Source of the DNA: Viola odorata
Lineage: Eukaryota > Streptophyta > Magnoliopsida > Malpighiales > Violaceae
DNA length: 64,000 nucleotides
Reading direction: 5' to 3'
Assembly: GCA_963691705.1 (NCBI GenBank)
Contig: OY829540.1
Span: forward strand, 7,578,001 to 7,642,000
Part shown: in pieces, positions 37,116 to 49,835 of the stretch
How positions within the stretch are numbered: the stretch's first letter is position 1
Layout of the letters: each line of letters opens with the position of its first letter
Notes under the pieces: generated by a model
What the model saw: the letters and a program-made list of their open reading frames with translations, nothing else
Databases searched by the model: none
What the model was told of the DNA's origin: nothing
Translations under genes and position numbers: made by a program

Positions 37116-37272
37116 CTCCTTCCGGTCCCCAAAGAATGTCTTTTACTATTTGTGCACGTATTTTAAGGAGGCCGGATGACTCACAACGTACGTTCGAAAA
37201 ATAGTGAGTCATCCGGTTTCTTTGAGATACGTGCGCAAATAGTAAAAGACGTTTAATGGGGATCGGAGGGAG
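37116..37272. mobile_element. Stowaway MITE
   Basis: 157 bp flanked by TA (37114-37115 and 37273-37274). The ends are CTCCTTCCGGTCCCC and GGGGATCGGAGGGAG. The body is a near-perfect hairpin (TCTTTTACTATTTG, TGACTCA, ATCCGG and their complements). Confidence 0.88.
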
Positions 37273-37279
37273 TAAATTA

Positions 37280-38040
37280 AATACAGTAACAGTTTTTTCA
37301 ACTTTTACCAACAAAAAAAACCTTTTAATTGCTTTTTATTCTCTCTCTCATCCCAATCACATCACTCTCTTTTCTATTGTAACAATTCTTTTTTTCTTCA
37401 AAACTATAATAATGTACAATATGGAATCAAAAAATTACTTACATTCTCTTAAAGAGGCAGGCCCACAACTGCCTGGCATATTTCTATTTTGTGCCATTAA
37501 TCATTATGATACATATTGCAACTTGTTTTTTTCTTTTTCTTTCTCAAATAAAAGAACAAGATCTCTTCTCAATTCAATTTAATGTAATTGGTACAAATTA
37601 ACATTAGTTTGGGTTAAATGATGAGAGATTTGTCTATTTTTAAATAAAATTTTAAAAATGGAGAAAACTATGTTGCGAGAATCACTTTTATTTTGAAAAT
37701 CCGACAGTACTAAAATCAAAATTACTCGAAGACTCTTTCCCGAGATATTTAACATGGAAAAAAAAAACAAAGGGTAAAAGATTGTAAGAACTTTAGCTTC
37801 ATTTTTTATTATGCAGCTTTGTGTATTCCCATTTCTTTCCTATGTACACACAAAATATTACATGAAGCAAAAATTACCTCACAACACAACCTCTCCCCCC
37901 AATTTTGGCCCCCCAAAAAGAACCCACTACTACCAAAACACCAGCTAAGGGAAGAACACCAAATTAACACTAACCCAGTCACAAAACCTGATTACGAGAA
38001 GAAGAGGAAAGGAAAAAAGAATAATAATCCACCAAATCTT
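37280..38040. other. Spacer and RING-gene 3' flank
   Basis: AT-rich, convergent gene ends. No supported gene. Confidence 0.4.
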
Positions 38041-38044
38041 GTAA

Positions 38045-38512
38045 TTAAATTAGTAATCTAGAGGATGGATCTACAGAGAGGGCAAGTGCTATGATTGTTA
38101 TGCTATGATTGTTACGAAACCATTTCTCCAAACAAGACTTATGGAAGAAATGCTTGCACGACAGCTCGCTCACCTCTTCTTCATCCTCAAATCTACACAA
38201 GCAAACGCAACATTCCATATTCTTCTCATTATTATTGTTATTACTCCTCTCCATCGCTAACGATTTGAATTGAGTAATCGATATCCTCCTCCTCCTCCCT
38301 CTCTGATCGCCTCCATTAATCACACTCTCTAGCTCCGAAAACTCATGATGATCCAGGTCTTGCTGTTGATCCTCCGGATCCCAATTCGAACCGCCCACCA
38401 CTTGCAGCACCAACCTCACCATGTTCTTCAACATCGCCACCGAGAGAACCGTGTTTAACACCAGCACCGGCAACACCCCGTCCACGGCGCCGGGGAAACT
38501 CGACAGACCCAT
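38045..38512 (-). CDS. XERICO-like RING-H2 protein, C-terminus frameshifted
   Basis: Single-exon frame of 155 residues opening MGLSSFPGAV, a start I associate with XERICO-type plant RING-H2 ubiquitin ligases (roles in ABA and stress signalling in relatives). A hydrophobic N-terminal segment (about 11-40) may anchor it in a membrane. The RING-H2 ligands present are Cys101/Cys104, Cys119, His121, His124 and Cys127. The last Cys pair is missing: after FRNNHS (137) the frame reads ITIIALALSVDPSSRLLI. The cause is visible: a 14-bp unit (AACAATCATAGCAT, minus strand) occurs twice in tandem at about 38086-38113. With one copy, the frame would read TCPLCRS and stop at a TAG, giving the expected RING end at 146 residues. 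So this is a recently broken gene, a polymorphic allele or a sequence error. Confidence 0.85.
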   Translation of the reverse strand: MGLSSFPGAVDGVLPVLVLNTVLSVAMLKNMVRLVLQVVGGSNWDPEDQQQDLDHHEFSELESVINGGDQRGRRRRISITQFKSLAMERSNNNNNEKNMECCVCLCRFEDEEEVSELSCKHFFHKSCLEKWFRNNHSITIIALALSVDPSSRLLI

Positions 38513-40540
38513 CTCTCCCTTCTCTATTTTTTTATTTTCAATTTTTCTCTTTGTTTTTTCTCCGGAGACAGACCTAACAGAATTTGGTGGGTGAGAGCAG
38601 CGAAAAAAAGGGAAATAGCAGGAAAAACGGTTTTTTCAAATTTTCAATTTCCAGTAGCTCAGGCTTAAACCGAGGGAGTGGTCAGGGGATACATACATAG
38701 CTCGAGCTGTAACCACCGGTGTTAACCGTGGTTAGATAAGGTAACCACATATGGGATACGCGAGGCGACACGTGTTGGTGCGTTAGGGGGTGATTGATGC
38801 GATTTTTTTTGGATGATAGGACGAAATGGGCAAGTGGAATGATGACGCGTGTCCCCAAACTTTTAGTGTGCGCCAAGGAGAAGGTGACTGGTGGCAACTT
38901 TGGTTAGAGATCTTTGTTTCAGTTTAAGAGGTGGTGGGAGTGGAAGTTTCTTGATTCCTAGACTGCCTCAGGTTTCTTTTTTTGATCCTTCCAAGTTTAT
39001 TCAGTTGCTTTTCTTCGTCATATAATTGATTTCTTTTTTCAATGATTTTATCTAATTATTGATACGAAGTATCTTTTTTTCTATACGATCTTATAAAATA
39101 TGAAAATTTCGTAAAATTTGCACGAAAGAATGACATCATTTGCAATTCGTTATATCATTATTGTTTTAAACTACAGTTTATGGTTGATAAAAAAATGTTT
39201 TAAATTGAAAAAACATTATATTTTCCTCTCTTATGAATTGTTTTTTATTTTTATTTTCTATTCGACGAATTAAACGAGCGATATTGATAGCATGGACCAT
39301 TTTTATTTGTCTTTAAATGGGAATAATTAATTGCTACTGGACAAGCACACTAATATGGATGTGTCCATTACACACCCGATCAGTACGTCATAGCTAGGAT
39401 TTGTGCCAGCATGATCATCAAATTAATGATGAAAACAAAATTTGGACCCATCCAATCCAATAAGCCAAAACAAGCCAACCCCTGACCGTCGGGTCATCAA
39501 TCAGTATCATGGGAGGAACACGGAATACAAACTTAACTCAATTAAACTTCCACATTTTTTTAAGAACATTATATGTTTGTTCTCATGTGGTTCATTTTGT
39601 TTTTTTTTATATCTTTATTGATAACGATCGATACTACAACACTAGCAAGCTAGTATGTGATTTTAATTTGTTCAAATGCATCCTGACAAAAATAATTCAT
39701 TGGCTAACTAGATTGCATTTTGAATTTTCGATCCGAGCCGAACGAGCTTGAATATGATTCTTTCACTATTTCAAATTTAAACATAGAGATCAGAATGTGG
39801 TGTGATTATATAATAATTTAGGTATTTTATAAGCATGTTAGTTAAACATATGTAAGTATCCTCTTTCATTAATTGAACGATCTAATTAAGTACGCTAAGA
39901 TCGAAAATCTGAATCATCTAGATAATTAAATTGATTCTTATCTGGAATGCCTAGATTCAGTACCTTATCACATCAAAATGATGGACGCCTACTCCTATAC
40001 CATTACCATATTCTATATCCCAACCTGTCTGAAACTTAAGAGCTGATTTTTATTATTTCCCAATTCGACTCTACTGGAATTAGAAAGGTCAAGTCTCCCA
40101 TCTTGAATACGTAATTACATTTTTAGCCCTTTTTTCCACTAACTGACGGAGCCTTCACAAATCGAAACAAACGACCCGACCTACCATCGGGCCCATTCCT
40201 TGAACCTGTCGAGAAACTAATAAATACTGGTGGCGCCATTAAGTTATATTTTGTAATGGGAAATATAAAAAAGAATTTAAACCAGCTAGGAGAAATTAAA
40301 GAGGGAAATAAACTAGTGTAAATTCTGCAAGGGAATCTTATCATCATTTACTCCACAGTCTAATAGGGTTTGATCTATTTCAGTTAAACACCACTAATAC
40401 AAAATGAGGAAATCTGTGATTACTAATAGATGAACGTTACAATTACAATAATAATCTCTCTACAGGTTTTATCTGAAATCCTAAGCTATGTAATCCTGGT
40501 GGTTGTGGGTAGTGTACATTCAACTTCTACAACAGTACAA
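38513..40540. other. RING-gene promoter side and spacer
   Basis: The first few hundred bases are the leader and promoter of the RING gene (divergent side). The rest is AT-rich, with no supported gene. The 40.1-40.5 kb part is the likely 3' UTR of the DUF707 gene. Confidence 0.4.
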
Positions 40541-40542
40541 CC

Positions 40543-43500
40543 CTATAGACCCGTGGAATTGGAAGCTTCCACAGCCAACGCCTTAAAATATGCGCTCTCT
40601 GCGTTTGCCAACCGGGTTTGGAACATTGTCCACTCCTTCCGACACCTATCCCTCACCTGCCATCAGAACATTTCGCAACAAATGTAAGAAAAACTTAACG
40701 TAGAATGGCATACTTTCGTTAATCTGAAGAGCGGGGAGAAATAGTCCAGAAAACAGTGCACTGAACCGGTCAGTAAATCCCTCGTACCAAAACAGGTAGT
40801 CCTTCGGTATGAAGGATTTCCCAGTGAGTCAATCAGAGGAAGTTTCAAAACCATTTCTCCGAACAAAAAGAAAGCACAAATAGCAGGGAAGAAAGATTTG
40901 CATACCCCTTGCCATGGCGCTTTCCCATTTTGTGATTCACCCTACAAATAGTATCAAGTAAGTAAGTATTTAGTTCCAAGAAAACAACAGTAAAGAAATT
41001 AACAGGGACTATGGATTCTCTTACCTGGCTCCCCAGTGAGGGAACAGTTTGGTGAACAATCCACTGAGCATCTACAACACCTATCTTCTCATGTGCAGGC
41101 TGTTTCCGAAAATAACATTATTTCATAAAGGAGTACCAAGTAGAACACCGACAAGAAACACAAATACCAAAAACTTTATTCAAATAGAAAGAAAGGACGC
41201 AGGTCATTTACCTCAATGCATTTTCTAAGAGCAAAGTCAAGACCCCACCCATGAACCAAGTCATTCTGCATCAAGGATTACGGCAACAACACTTCAATGC
41301 CATATAACTAGGGAAAGGAATAGTAAAAAAAATCCTAACCAATGAAGCATAGAAGCTTAGCACAAAGATTCTGCACCTGAATCATGTACCACACACATCG
41401 CCATGCTTCTCGTGAAAATACTGGAGCCATGATCTCAACAAACCTGCACCCACAGGAGGACAAACTCTGTAAGCTCATTGAACCCAACATTCAGATAAAG
41501 TATGACAGCCGCACTAAGCATAAAGCATGGATCAAAGTTCTTACGCTGCACATGGTGGAAGATGTGGGTCACTGCACCAGCCTGGTTTCTCCTCTGTTAT
41601 TCTAATAGGTATTCACAAGGAAAATCCAAGTCAATAGTGAATCATGCTTCTTCAGGGAAAAAAGATATGATGTACAAGATGTATGTATTCCATCATTCTT
41701 ACATGTGAACTTCACGATCACCTCTTCTCTTTGTCATCTGCCATGTTAATCCCTTATTGGGTTCCAAACCAGGTTGTGAAATCTCCAAACCATGTTTTCT
41801 CACAAGTTTTATATATCTGTAATTAGATAAAAGAAACAGATGAAGTTGAGTACAATGAGATGAAAAAAAAACAGAATTATTTTGTATCTACGACTTACTC
41901 TTCAGCATTGAAATGCTCAACCCCAAGGTCCTCATCCCAGATAAATACATAGTCATATGGTGCCACAATATCAGGATGCAAAAATCGCTTGGCATACCAC
42001 CTGGAAAAATTCAGAGTTGAACTTACAGGCACCATTTGAAGAAACCACCAAAAGCTACTAGGAACAAGAAAACTTGAACTGTGGCTCAAGTTCTTACCAC
42101 TTGGTCTGTTTCCGAACACTCACATGAATAGCCTGCTTGGACCACTCAAATTCATCCCATTCACTCACTCGTCCATCATAATGGAATAGAAGGATTGTAA
42201 AGTTCTCTGAAAACTGTAAGAAAAAAAAATTCAACCATCTCGCAAATGCTAGAACATGGCCACAAAGACAAACAAAAGTACACAGAGGGACATACCTTCT
42301 TAACACAAGCATCAATATTTTTTCTTTGATCATAACCAACAGTGAAGGTTACAAGATATTTTGGTTTGATAGTCAAGTCCTGAAAAAGCCAACTATCAGA
42401 TCATGCATGACTTTCCTTAAAGATCACTCTGTGAGTGTGAGTAGCATCTAAATCAATCTCATCGTATAGCAAGTAACCAGAACATCAGATATATTACAGA
42501 AAAGGAAAAAGAAAGAAAAACTACTTGCATGCTAAGATCTTTTAGAATAGCAAGAGTGGTCAACATGACAATATATTTCATGCTACTTGCATGCATGCTA
42601 GCAATGTAATAAGTTGACTATATATTTCACACATAACATTGCAAAATCTAGCTAAGCTTTTCAGATCCGATATTTTACCAAAATAACGTAACACTAGGAA
42701 GGAATTAGGGATAGTCATCACTTGCGGGTATCAGCATAGCAACCCTTATTTCCTATGATTTCCTTTTCATTTTCTATGCTCATTGCCGAATGCTGATAGT
42801 AACTTTTTTTCCCAGCACAATTCAATTTTCAAGTCACTTAAAATATCTGTATTAGGTGTGCAACAAAACTGAAAAAGATACACACATTACGAGATTGCAT
42901 TTCTAGTATCAAACTCAAGAGACTGCACTTTTTACAACCAAACTAAACTCTAATTGCATTCGGAAGTTGGATAAATTACGAGGGAGATTAAGGTTAAAGT
43001 AACATAGCACATGATAAAAGAGCAGTGACTGAATTCTCACCTCACTAGGCTTACCCCACAATCTACGCAAATAGTAATCCGACTCAGCTGCAACAATTCC
43101 TGGTGGTAGTCGTTCAGCTCCTCGAGGATTTGAAGTAGCCCAAATCTGGAAAGAAGTCAAAAGGCAGTGATACAATTAGATTGAAATTTTTTCGATAAAC
43201 ATTACACACTGAAACCCTGTGCTCCACGGGAAAGCATCGCTGTTCAAGTTAGGGAAATAAACCATCTAGCACAAAAGTGGTATTAAGTAGACGTATGGAT
43301 AATGCATACAATGGATCCACCAAGAAGTGCACAATACTTTTGTATGAATATATTGTCCAAAGCATGTAGGGAGGGAATGAAGCATACAAGGCTGAACCAT
43401 AGTGAACATAGTGTATGGTCTTTCAACAAGCGCAAATAGGCTGCCTGTACGTAGTCACTTCCTAAGATTAAGGAAACAAAATACTGCAATATACTTTCTT

Positions 43501-44215
43501 GGAGCTCGTCTACTAGAATGAACTTTCCTATGCCTCAAATAACCTGTTACTAAATATAATTTTCCACCATCGGAGGGCCTCATTAATCAATATGCTCCAC
43601 AATGCCAGGCACACCGCACACATCAGTTGATCAAAGTCTTGTAACATGAGACTATACCATTTGTGATAAAAGAAAGAACATGTACCTTGGATGAATCATT
43701 CAAAGGTTGTGTTTGAGTTGGGTTCCTGTTATTACTCTTCAAAGAAGGCCTAGAGAAGCTTAATCTTTTGTCATCAATGTACGAGAGATCGACATTAGGA
43801 AGAAGGCTGGATGTGAGATTCAGCTGCCAAAGTATAGACAACAACAAAATAAATATTTACAACTGTAAGGTAACAAATAATAGAAATGCATAATCATGGC
43901 CAACTACCTAGTAGCAAGAGAATAAACACATAAACAAGGAGAAGAAAAAAAAAGTAACCTCAGTTTTTATACCTTAGTCAGTGATAAGGTCGGAAAAGAT
44001 ACTCCTAACATGAAGCCAAAAAGTACCCCAAAAAAGGTTGTTACGATAAGCCTCATAGTTTCATTTGGTTTTCTGCTAATGGCACTGCAGCAACAGAGAA
44101 TGCAAGTGATTATTAGTAGACACAATCTTTTCAAGATTTGAGTAAAGTTCCTCTGAAAACCCAAAAGAAAAAGACAAATAACCGGATTAACAAACCTGCG
44201 TGAAAGGATTCCCAT
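40543..44215 (-). CDS. DUF707 family protein (At1g67850 type)
   Basis: Fourteen coding exons on the minus strand: 44215-44196, 44084-43973, 43823-43686, 43145-43041, 42379-42296, 42213-42098, 42000-41899, 41816-41703, 41601-41545, 41443-41377, 41265-41212, 41099-41025, 40941-40906 and 40656-40543. All junctions are GT-AG and the total of 1194 bp stays in frame for 397 residues. The N-terminus MGILSRSAISRKPNETM precedes one membrane segment (about 18-40), so it is a type II membrane protein, probably Golgi. The DUF707 core includes NPRGAERLPPGIVAAESDYY, YDYVFIWDEDLGVEHFNAEE (Trp213-Asp216, DxD-like), LTWQMTKRR, WCSDPHLPPC and HGWGLDFALRKC. The old name 'lysine ketoglutarate reductase trans-splicing related' has no functional support here; a glycosyltransferase-like role is a guess. 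5' UTR introns probably reach about 45.1 kb. Confidence 0.92.
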
Positions 44216-45130
44216 GTTATTTACAATCTTCTGACTGTACATTCACAAGATAAATGAGCCGCAACCAGTAAGGGCTGCGAACTGGTTAGCAGGTCCTAAG
44301 CTGCTAATTTAGGATAAAAGAGATGGAGACCAGCATGGATCGGAATGGAGTTACCTGGTATAAACATTACAGTAAACAAGGACACAAGTCAAATATCAGT
44401 ATTTCGCAAATCCAGGCAACAACATATAAAAAAAACACAAAACACGATAACATCCATAACCAAACTTAGAATCCAAATTACACAGAATTATTGACACTCA
44501 ATTGTTGTCTTCACATAACAATGGATTAATTATGCCAGAAAAGTAAAGAATACCGGTAACTGAAAACCACAATTATATATGAATGAATAAGTTGCAGACT
44601 CTACTCAATCCTAGGCATCATAAATTCCTCAAAAAACCCATGTGCTCATCCCATAAAGTCGTCTGCAACTAAAACTCTACTGAGCAACCAAGCACATGCC
44701 TCCTCCAATTCAAAGTAAGCACATTCCATCCTCTTCCATTTGGCTACGATTAGTCTATTACAACTACCATCACCCTAACCTTGATTACAAAGTAAGCAAT
44801 AAGTAAAACAAAATAGAACACGAAAGAAACCAAAGAATGGATTGCTTAGATTCAAAGACAAACAGATACACTCCTACGCAAAAAACCAAAAAGTCAGCTA
44901 ATCAATTAGATTATTAAACTAAATCTAGCGAAGAACCGACCTGAAAAAGGGAGATTATTGATGGTTAAACGAGATCAGGAGAAGAAGAAGCGAAAAGACA
45001 GGAGTCTGTTCTTAAGAGCGTGTAAAACACGAGGAAGCAACTAGCGTGTGAAACGAGACCCGCGTGATCGGTTCCGCATTAGTTTTTCGAGCTTTAAATA
45101 AAAACGCTCGAAGGAATGGAGGAAGGAGAA
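44216..45130 (-). promoter_or_regulatory. 5' UTR region of the DUF707 gene
   Basis: An acceptor-like TTTTTCAG|GTCGG at about 44940 on the minus strand and a GAAG-rich leader at 44.95-45.13 kb suggest non-coding leader exons. Confidence 0.35.
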
Positions 45131-45444
45131 GAAGGAAGATGGAATTTGCCGGGAGAGAGGAGACGACAGCAAGAAAAAAAACTACTGGTATAATGGTATT
45201 TGACTATTCAGAGGTGGTAAGTAAGAAGGAGTCCAGTTGAGATTTAAGAGAGGGATTATCGAGAATTTGGAGATAAGCGGAGATGTAAATGTAATACATG
45301 TATTCTATCAAAACAAAATGCAATACGTATATTTGGAATTTTCTTTTTCTTTTTCTTTTTCGTTTCTGTAAATTTAATAATAAATATACGTGTAAATATG
45401 AAAAAATAATTATTCAAGGTCTTTTTTTACAAGCTTACCATCTA

Positions 45445-45692
45445 CTCCCTCTGGTGCAAAATAAATAATTTTCTGGGTGTTTGCACTCGGAATAAAAAAA
45501 TGATTGGTTTATAGAAAACTAAACAATTTTTGACCTTTGTACCCCTACCATTCAAGTTTATTTTCGAAATTATCATGGCTTCTATCTCAGTTTACACCAA
45601 GTAATGACAGGTAGCTTAAGATATCGAAAACGTCATTTATTTCATGACTGCTTTTAAACTTCAGAACGTCGTTTATTTTGCATCAGAGAGAA
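45445..45692. mobile_element. Stowaway-like MITE
   Basis: 248 bp between TA dinucleotides (45443-45444 and 45693-45694). The left end CTCCCTCTGGTGCAAAATAA is matched by TTATTTTGCATCAGAGAGAA at the right end. Inner parts also pair (AACGTC / GACGTT type words). Confidence 0.75.
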
Positions 45693-45860
45693 TACATAAT
45701 AAAACAAATAAATAAATAAAGCCAACAAACTTTCTTATTTTTCTTAAAAAATAAATAAATTGAAAGTTATAAGCTCGGGCCTAATACGTAACAACAGAAT
45801 GCTATATTAGTCATGAAAAAAAAATGATGCATTTAGTATCGAGTTAGAAATGGTTGTTAG

Positions 45861-46883
45861 TAGGGCTGTCCACCGAAATACCGTACCGAAAATACCGAAT
45901 TACCATACCGACCGAACACAAGTTTGGTCGGTATTTTTTTTGCTAAATTTGGTATTCGGTATTTCGGTACGGTACCGAAATACCATTCGGTACGGTACGG
46001 TAATATTTTTGGTAGGTTCGGTATTACCGAATCTACCGTACCGAAATACATATATGATGGGCATGGGCTTGGGCGGCTTGGGCTGGGCAAACCGAACATT
46101 CTTCCTTCTCATCTTCTCAAATTTGTTCACCGACTCATTCGCATCTCCTCTCTTCTTCTCCTTCGATGTCTGTTCTCTTCTTCTCTCCAAATTTTCAAAA
46201 CCACCACAACAAACAAGCAAACTAGTCAGACAGTCACCACTTCATCTTCGTCGATTTTTGTTCTCTTCTTCTCTCTAAGATTCAGCCACGTAACACACAA
46301 TCTCGCATCGCCACCGTGAGATTCATCACCGACTACGATCCCGCTAGGTATACCTGCAGCCGGTCACTCCGTCTCTGCAATTCCCGCTAGGTATATAAAC
46401 ACCCTACCTCGAATGCACACACTCTCTTCGATTTCAGTTTTCGCAATTGAGATACTTGAATTCGTATGATGTTGGAACTTGGGTCTATTGGGAGGACTTC
46501 GTGGGCCTCCATTTTTGTGGTCTTACAGGTTGTTACTAGTCGGATTTGTAGTTTGGTGGCCGGCGGTTGTGACCGGATTGGTAGGGTGGTGGTTGGCAGC
46601 AGTGGCTGCTAGGTGGAGGAGATGGTTGGTTTGATTTTTAGGGTTAGGTGATGGCTACTGGTTTGGGCCTACTGATTGGGCCGGCCCACCAGAGAAGGAA
46701 GGGGTTGCTGGTTTGGTTTGTGGTACGGTATACCGAAATACCGTACCGAATGAATTTTGGTATTTCGGTACGGTACCGAAATTCAGTTCGGTACGGTACG
46801 GTAATTTTTTTGGGAAATTCGGTATACCGAATACCGAAATATTTCGGTAGGTATACCGATATACCGACCGATGGACACCCCTG
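45861..46883. mobile_element. hAT-type non-autonomous element
   Basis: 1023 bp with an exact 8-bp target duplication GTTGTTAG (45853-45860 and 46884-46891). The ends are TAGGGCTGTCCA and TGGACACCCCTG. Both subterminal parts (45872-46050 and 46720-46868) are packed with interlocking CGGTACGGTA / TACCGAAATA words in both orientations. Between them are about 650 bp of unique DNA without a transposase frame. hAT superfamily elements make 8-bp duplications and often have repeated subterminal transposase sites. Confidence 0.88.
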
Positions 46884-46891
46884 GTTGTTAG

Positions 46892-48445
46892 TGTTACAAC
46901 TAAAAGTTATTTTTAGTATTTCTTTTCCATCCTTTTCGATTAACAAAAAGCTTAAAGTTTTACATTAAAAGGAACCTACACTATTTCCATAACTAACGAG
47001 TAGAATTTAGATGGCGTCAAACTCAAAGCGTGCCATTAGAAAGAGGTTTGATGGAGAGGTTAGCTAACTCGTTCGTAACCGCGTTTGCATTTTAAATGAT
47101 ATTTCCTTCGAATCGTAATAATCGTCATTTTTCTACGGAATATTACTGTACATTTTACTTGACTTTTTAGTATTTATTTTACTGAATGTTATTGTTTCAT
47201 AAAGTCAATTAATGTAGTCCAGACGGAGTATGTCCAATCTAGACATGCCAGTATTCATTAGCCAACAAAATCTTAATTAGGTGAATGATATCCATACTTG
47301 CGTAGGGAAAAACTGCTCTTGATTCAAGGCGTGAACTACACTAGCACCATACACTTGAACTTGAATTTTGCGCAACCCCAATCTACGAGCATAAAACCCT
47401 CCTAAAAACGACATAGTTTTTGAACTTATTTAACATAGAGAAATATATATTTATTCTCTTATTTTAATTTTTCTTAGGTTTTATAAAATTTAACTTGAAT
47501 ACGTGTTTAATTGTCGTTTTCTATTAAAATAATTATAAATTTTTTTTTTTACATCACTAAATTACCAACAACTTGTTAGATTTTTTTTCTCTACCACCAT
47601 TTTTATTAAGCTAAAATCTAATCTCAGCTCCAAATACAATGTGTATTTCTATCTTACTAGTTATTACTAATCTTGTTGGACATTGAACATTAAAAATAAA
47701 ATACAATTGCACAAAAATATAAGAAAATTGCGTTGGGAGAGTTCATACACTTATTCACCCTTAACGCCTTAACTCAAGTTTTATGTTCAAGAGAATGGGG
47801 AAAAATTAGAAAATTATATTAATTTAATTTACTCGAAAGAGATTAGTTTTTAACTTGGGAGATTTTTTTTTTTAAAAAAAAAAACTCTAATTACACAAGA
47901 TTAAAGTTACTCTAACTACCTAGCTATCAATTTCTTAAAGTCTAATGGGTGCTAGTAATAAAAAGGGGCGTCCACCACCACCACCACCACACCTACAGGT
48001 TTAAAATTCAAGGGAGAATGGATCAATGAAAATGAAATATGAAAAATAAGAAATCAATCGTCGAAAACAAGAAATGAAAGGACTCTCTGCATTGCATTTG
48101 CATTGCATTTGCATTGACGCAATTCTCCTCCCCTCTTCCATGGCAAGAATTAAGTGGGTGATGGTCCACCAAAATAGATTAAAACGGGCTCTACTTCTAC
48201 TAGTATTTGTTTTCCAAAAAAATCTTAAATGTTTGTGGTCAATCAATGAGTATCTAATGCCAAATTAATACAATTTTATTAAAAGATTTGTAAATAATTA
48301 TACCGAGAGAGTTACTATTTTTTAAAAATTTGATAAAATTTTAACGAGATTAATTCTCAATTGAATGGACACCGTAGTGAACCAAGAAAAAAAAAGTATT
48401 TTACAGGCACCGTTTTTATTATATAAGTTATGAATTCGATACTTG
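46892..48445. other. Spacer, no gene seen
   Basis: AT-rich. A lone Stowaway-like end (AGACGGAGTA) sits at about 47222. A (CCA)n run lies at about 47972-47990. No supported gene. Confidence 0.45.
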
Positions 48446-48806
48446 ATATTGTAATGGGTTAAGTCATTTTTTGGCACCTGCACTTGATTTGACTGACTTA
48501 TTTGGCACCTCCTTCGGTCAAACGGTTTAAAAGGCACCTCCACTTGAACGAAATGACTCATTTGGCACCTGCTCGTAACTCCGTCCATCCTCGTCCGTTA
48601 ACCGCTGACGTGTCACGCCACGTCACTGACGTGCTGACGTGTCGTGACACGTCAGCGAATCCAACCTGAATCAAGTCGCAAACGGGTCTGAAACGGGTAA
48701 AAAATCCGGATGACAAAACGACGCGTCGTCTATGGGTATGACAAGCTGCACTTGCACTTGCACTTGAGAGACACGTCGTTTAAAACCTTTAGTGAGATAC
48801 ATGTAG

Positions 48807-49835
48807 TGATATGATCCGGCCTAGTGTAAGTAAGACGAATGATATATGGAGCTTAAGGAGGATCTAGCCGATGGGGTTAACAACAAGGTTCGAATAAAAG
48901 AGCGGAAGATGAACACACAAGACACGGATTTGCAGCGGAAATAGATTAAAAAAAAGGAAGAAATGATGCTACCCGGAATGATGATTATTGCTAGATGGTC
49001 TGGATGGTAGCAATGAACAAATGCATAACTTGTAGAGCTCAAACCAAGATCAGCAAACAACACAAACATATATTCGAGTCACCAAACTATTGTCAATTCG
49101 ATTACAAATGATTTCCCGGAGGAAGATCGGGAGGAGTGTTCTCTACTCAAGCGATCTTTCTCCAAGATGGATTGAAGAGTTTAGGGACCTAGGTGATAGG
49201 TTAAGGAGTGTTCTCAACTTACAAATATCACTCAAAGTCTAAAACTGCTAATGAACATGAAACAAGAGCTATTTATACAAGTAAGCAAAAGACAGCAAAT
49301 CCGAGGCTAACGTGATTCACGGTTAGGACTAACCGTGATCACGTTAGTCAAAAACTAACGACCGTGATTCACGGTAGTAATAACCGTGATCACGGTTAGG
49401 CAACCAACTATCAGCTCACACTCCCGACGGTAACGTGATTCACGGTAAGGGGAAAAACGTGAATCACGGTAGTCAAAAGGTTCCGACCGTGATCACGGTT
49501 GGGATGAACCGTGATCACGGTTAGGCAACCAACGATCAGCTCACACTCCCGAAGGTAACGTGATTCACGATAAGGGGGAAAACGTGAATCACGGTAGCCA
49601 AAAGGTTCCGACCGTGATCACGGTGGGGATGAACCGTGATCACGGTAAGGACTCTTCTTTGGTTCGATGGAAGATCATATAGGCCGGCCTTTCCTTGACT
49701 TGGGTGGATCCTTTCTCTCTCATTTTGCCTTCCAACCATAAGGACAAACCTCTTGCTTTGCTTCGTGTGATCGGACATCGAGGGTATGCATCTTGAGTGT
49801 CGATAATGGTGTTGGAAGGGTCCGGGATCATATCA
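48807..49835 (-). mobile_element. Solo LTR with palindrome-rich tandem repeats
   Basis: 1029 bp, TG...CA, with an 11-bp perfect inverted terminus (TGATATGATCC / GGATCATATCA) and a 5-bp target duplication TGTAG (48802-48806 and 49836-49840). The intact site is visible in the other arm of the host foldback, which confirms both borders. Read on the minus strand it has TATAAATAGC near 49271, suggesting a promoter in that direction. No second LTR or interior exists, so it is a recombination product. The family (gypsy or copia) cannot be told. Confidence 0.82.
49308..49655. repeat. 125-bp tandem repeat with CCGTGATCACGG palindromes
   Basis: Two clear units of period 125 (GGCAACCAAC at 49399 and 49524), preceded and followed by partial units. 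Within about 350 bp there are six CGTGATCACG words (five CCGTGATCACGG and one CCGTGATCACGT), four GTGATTCACG and two CGTGAATCACGG words. Confidence 0.85.

Noticed and set aside
45850..46319. Overlapping frames of 106-142 codons
   Set aside because: They run through the CGGTA repeats of the hAT element and are repeat artefacts.
49308..49655. Possible CRISPR array
   Set aside because: Plant nuclear DNA; the units are contiguous palindromic tandem repeats in an LTR without regular unique spacers.
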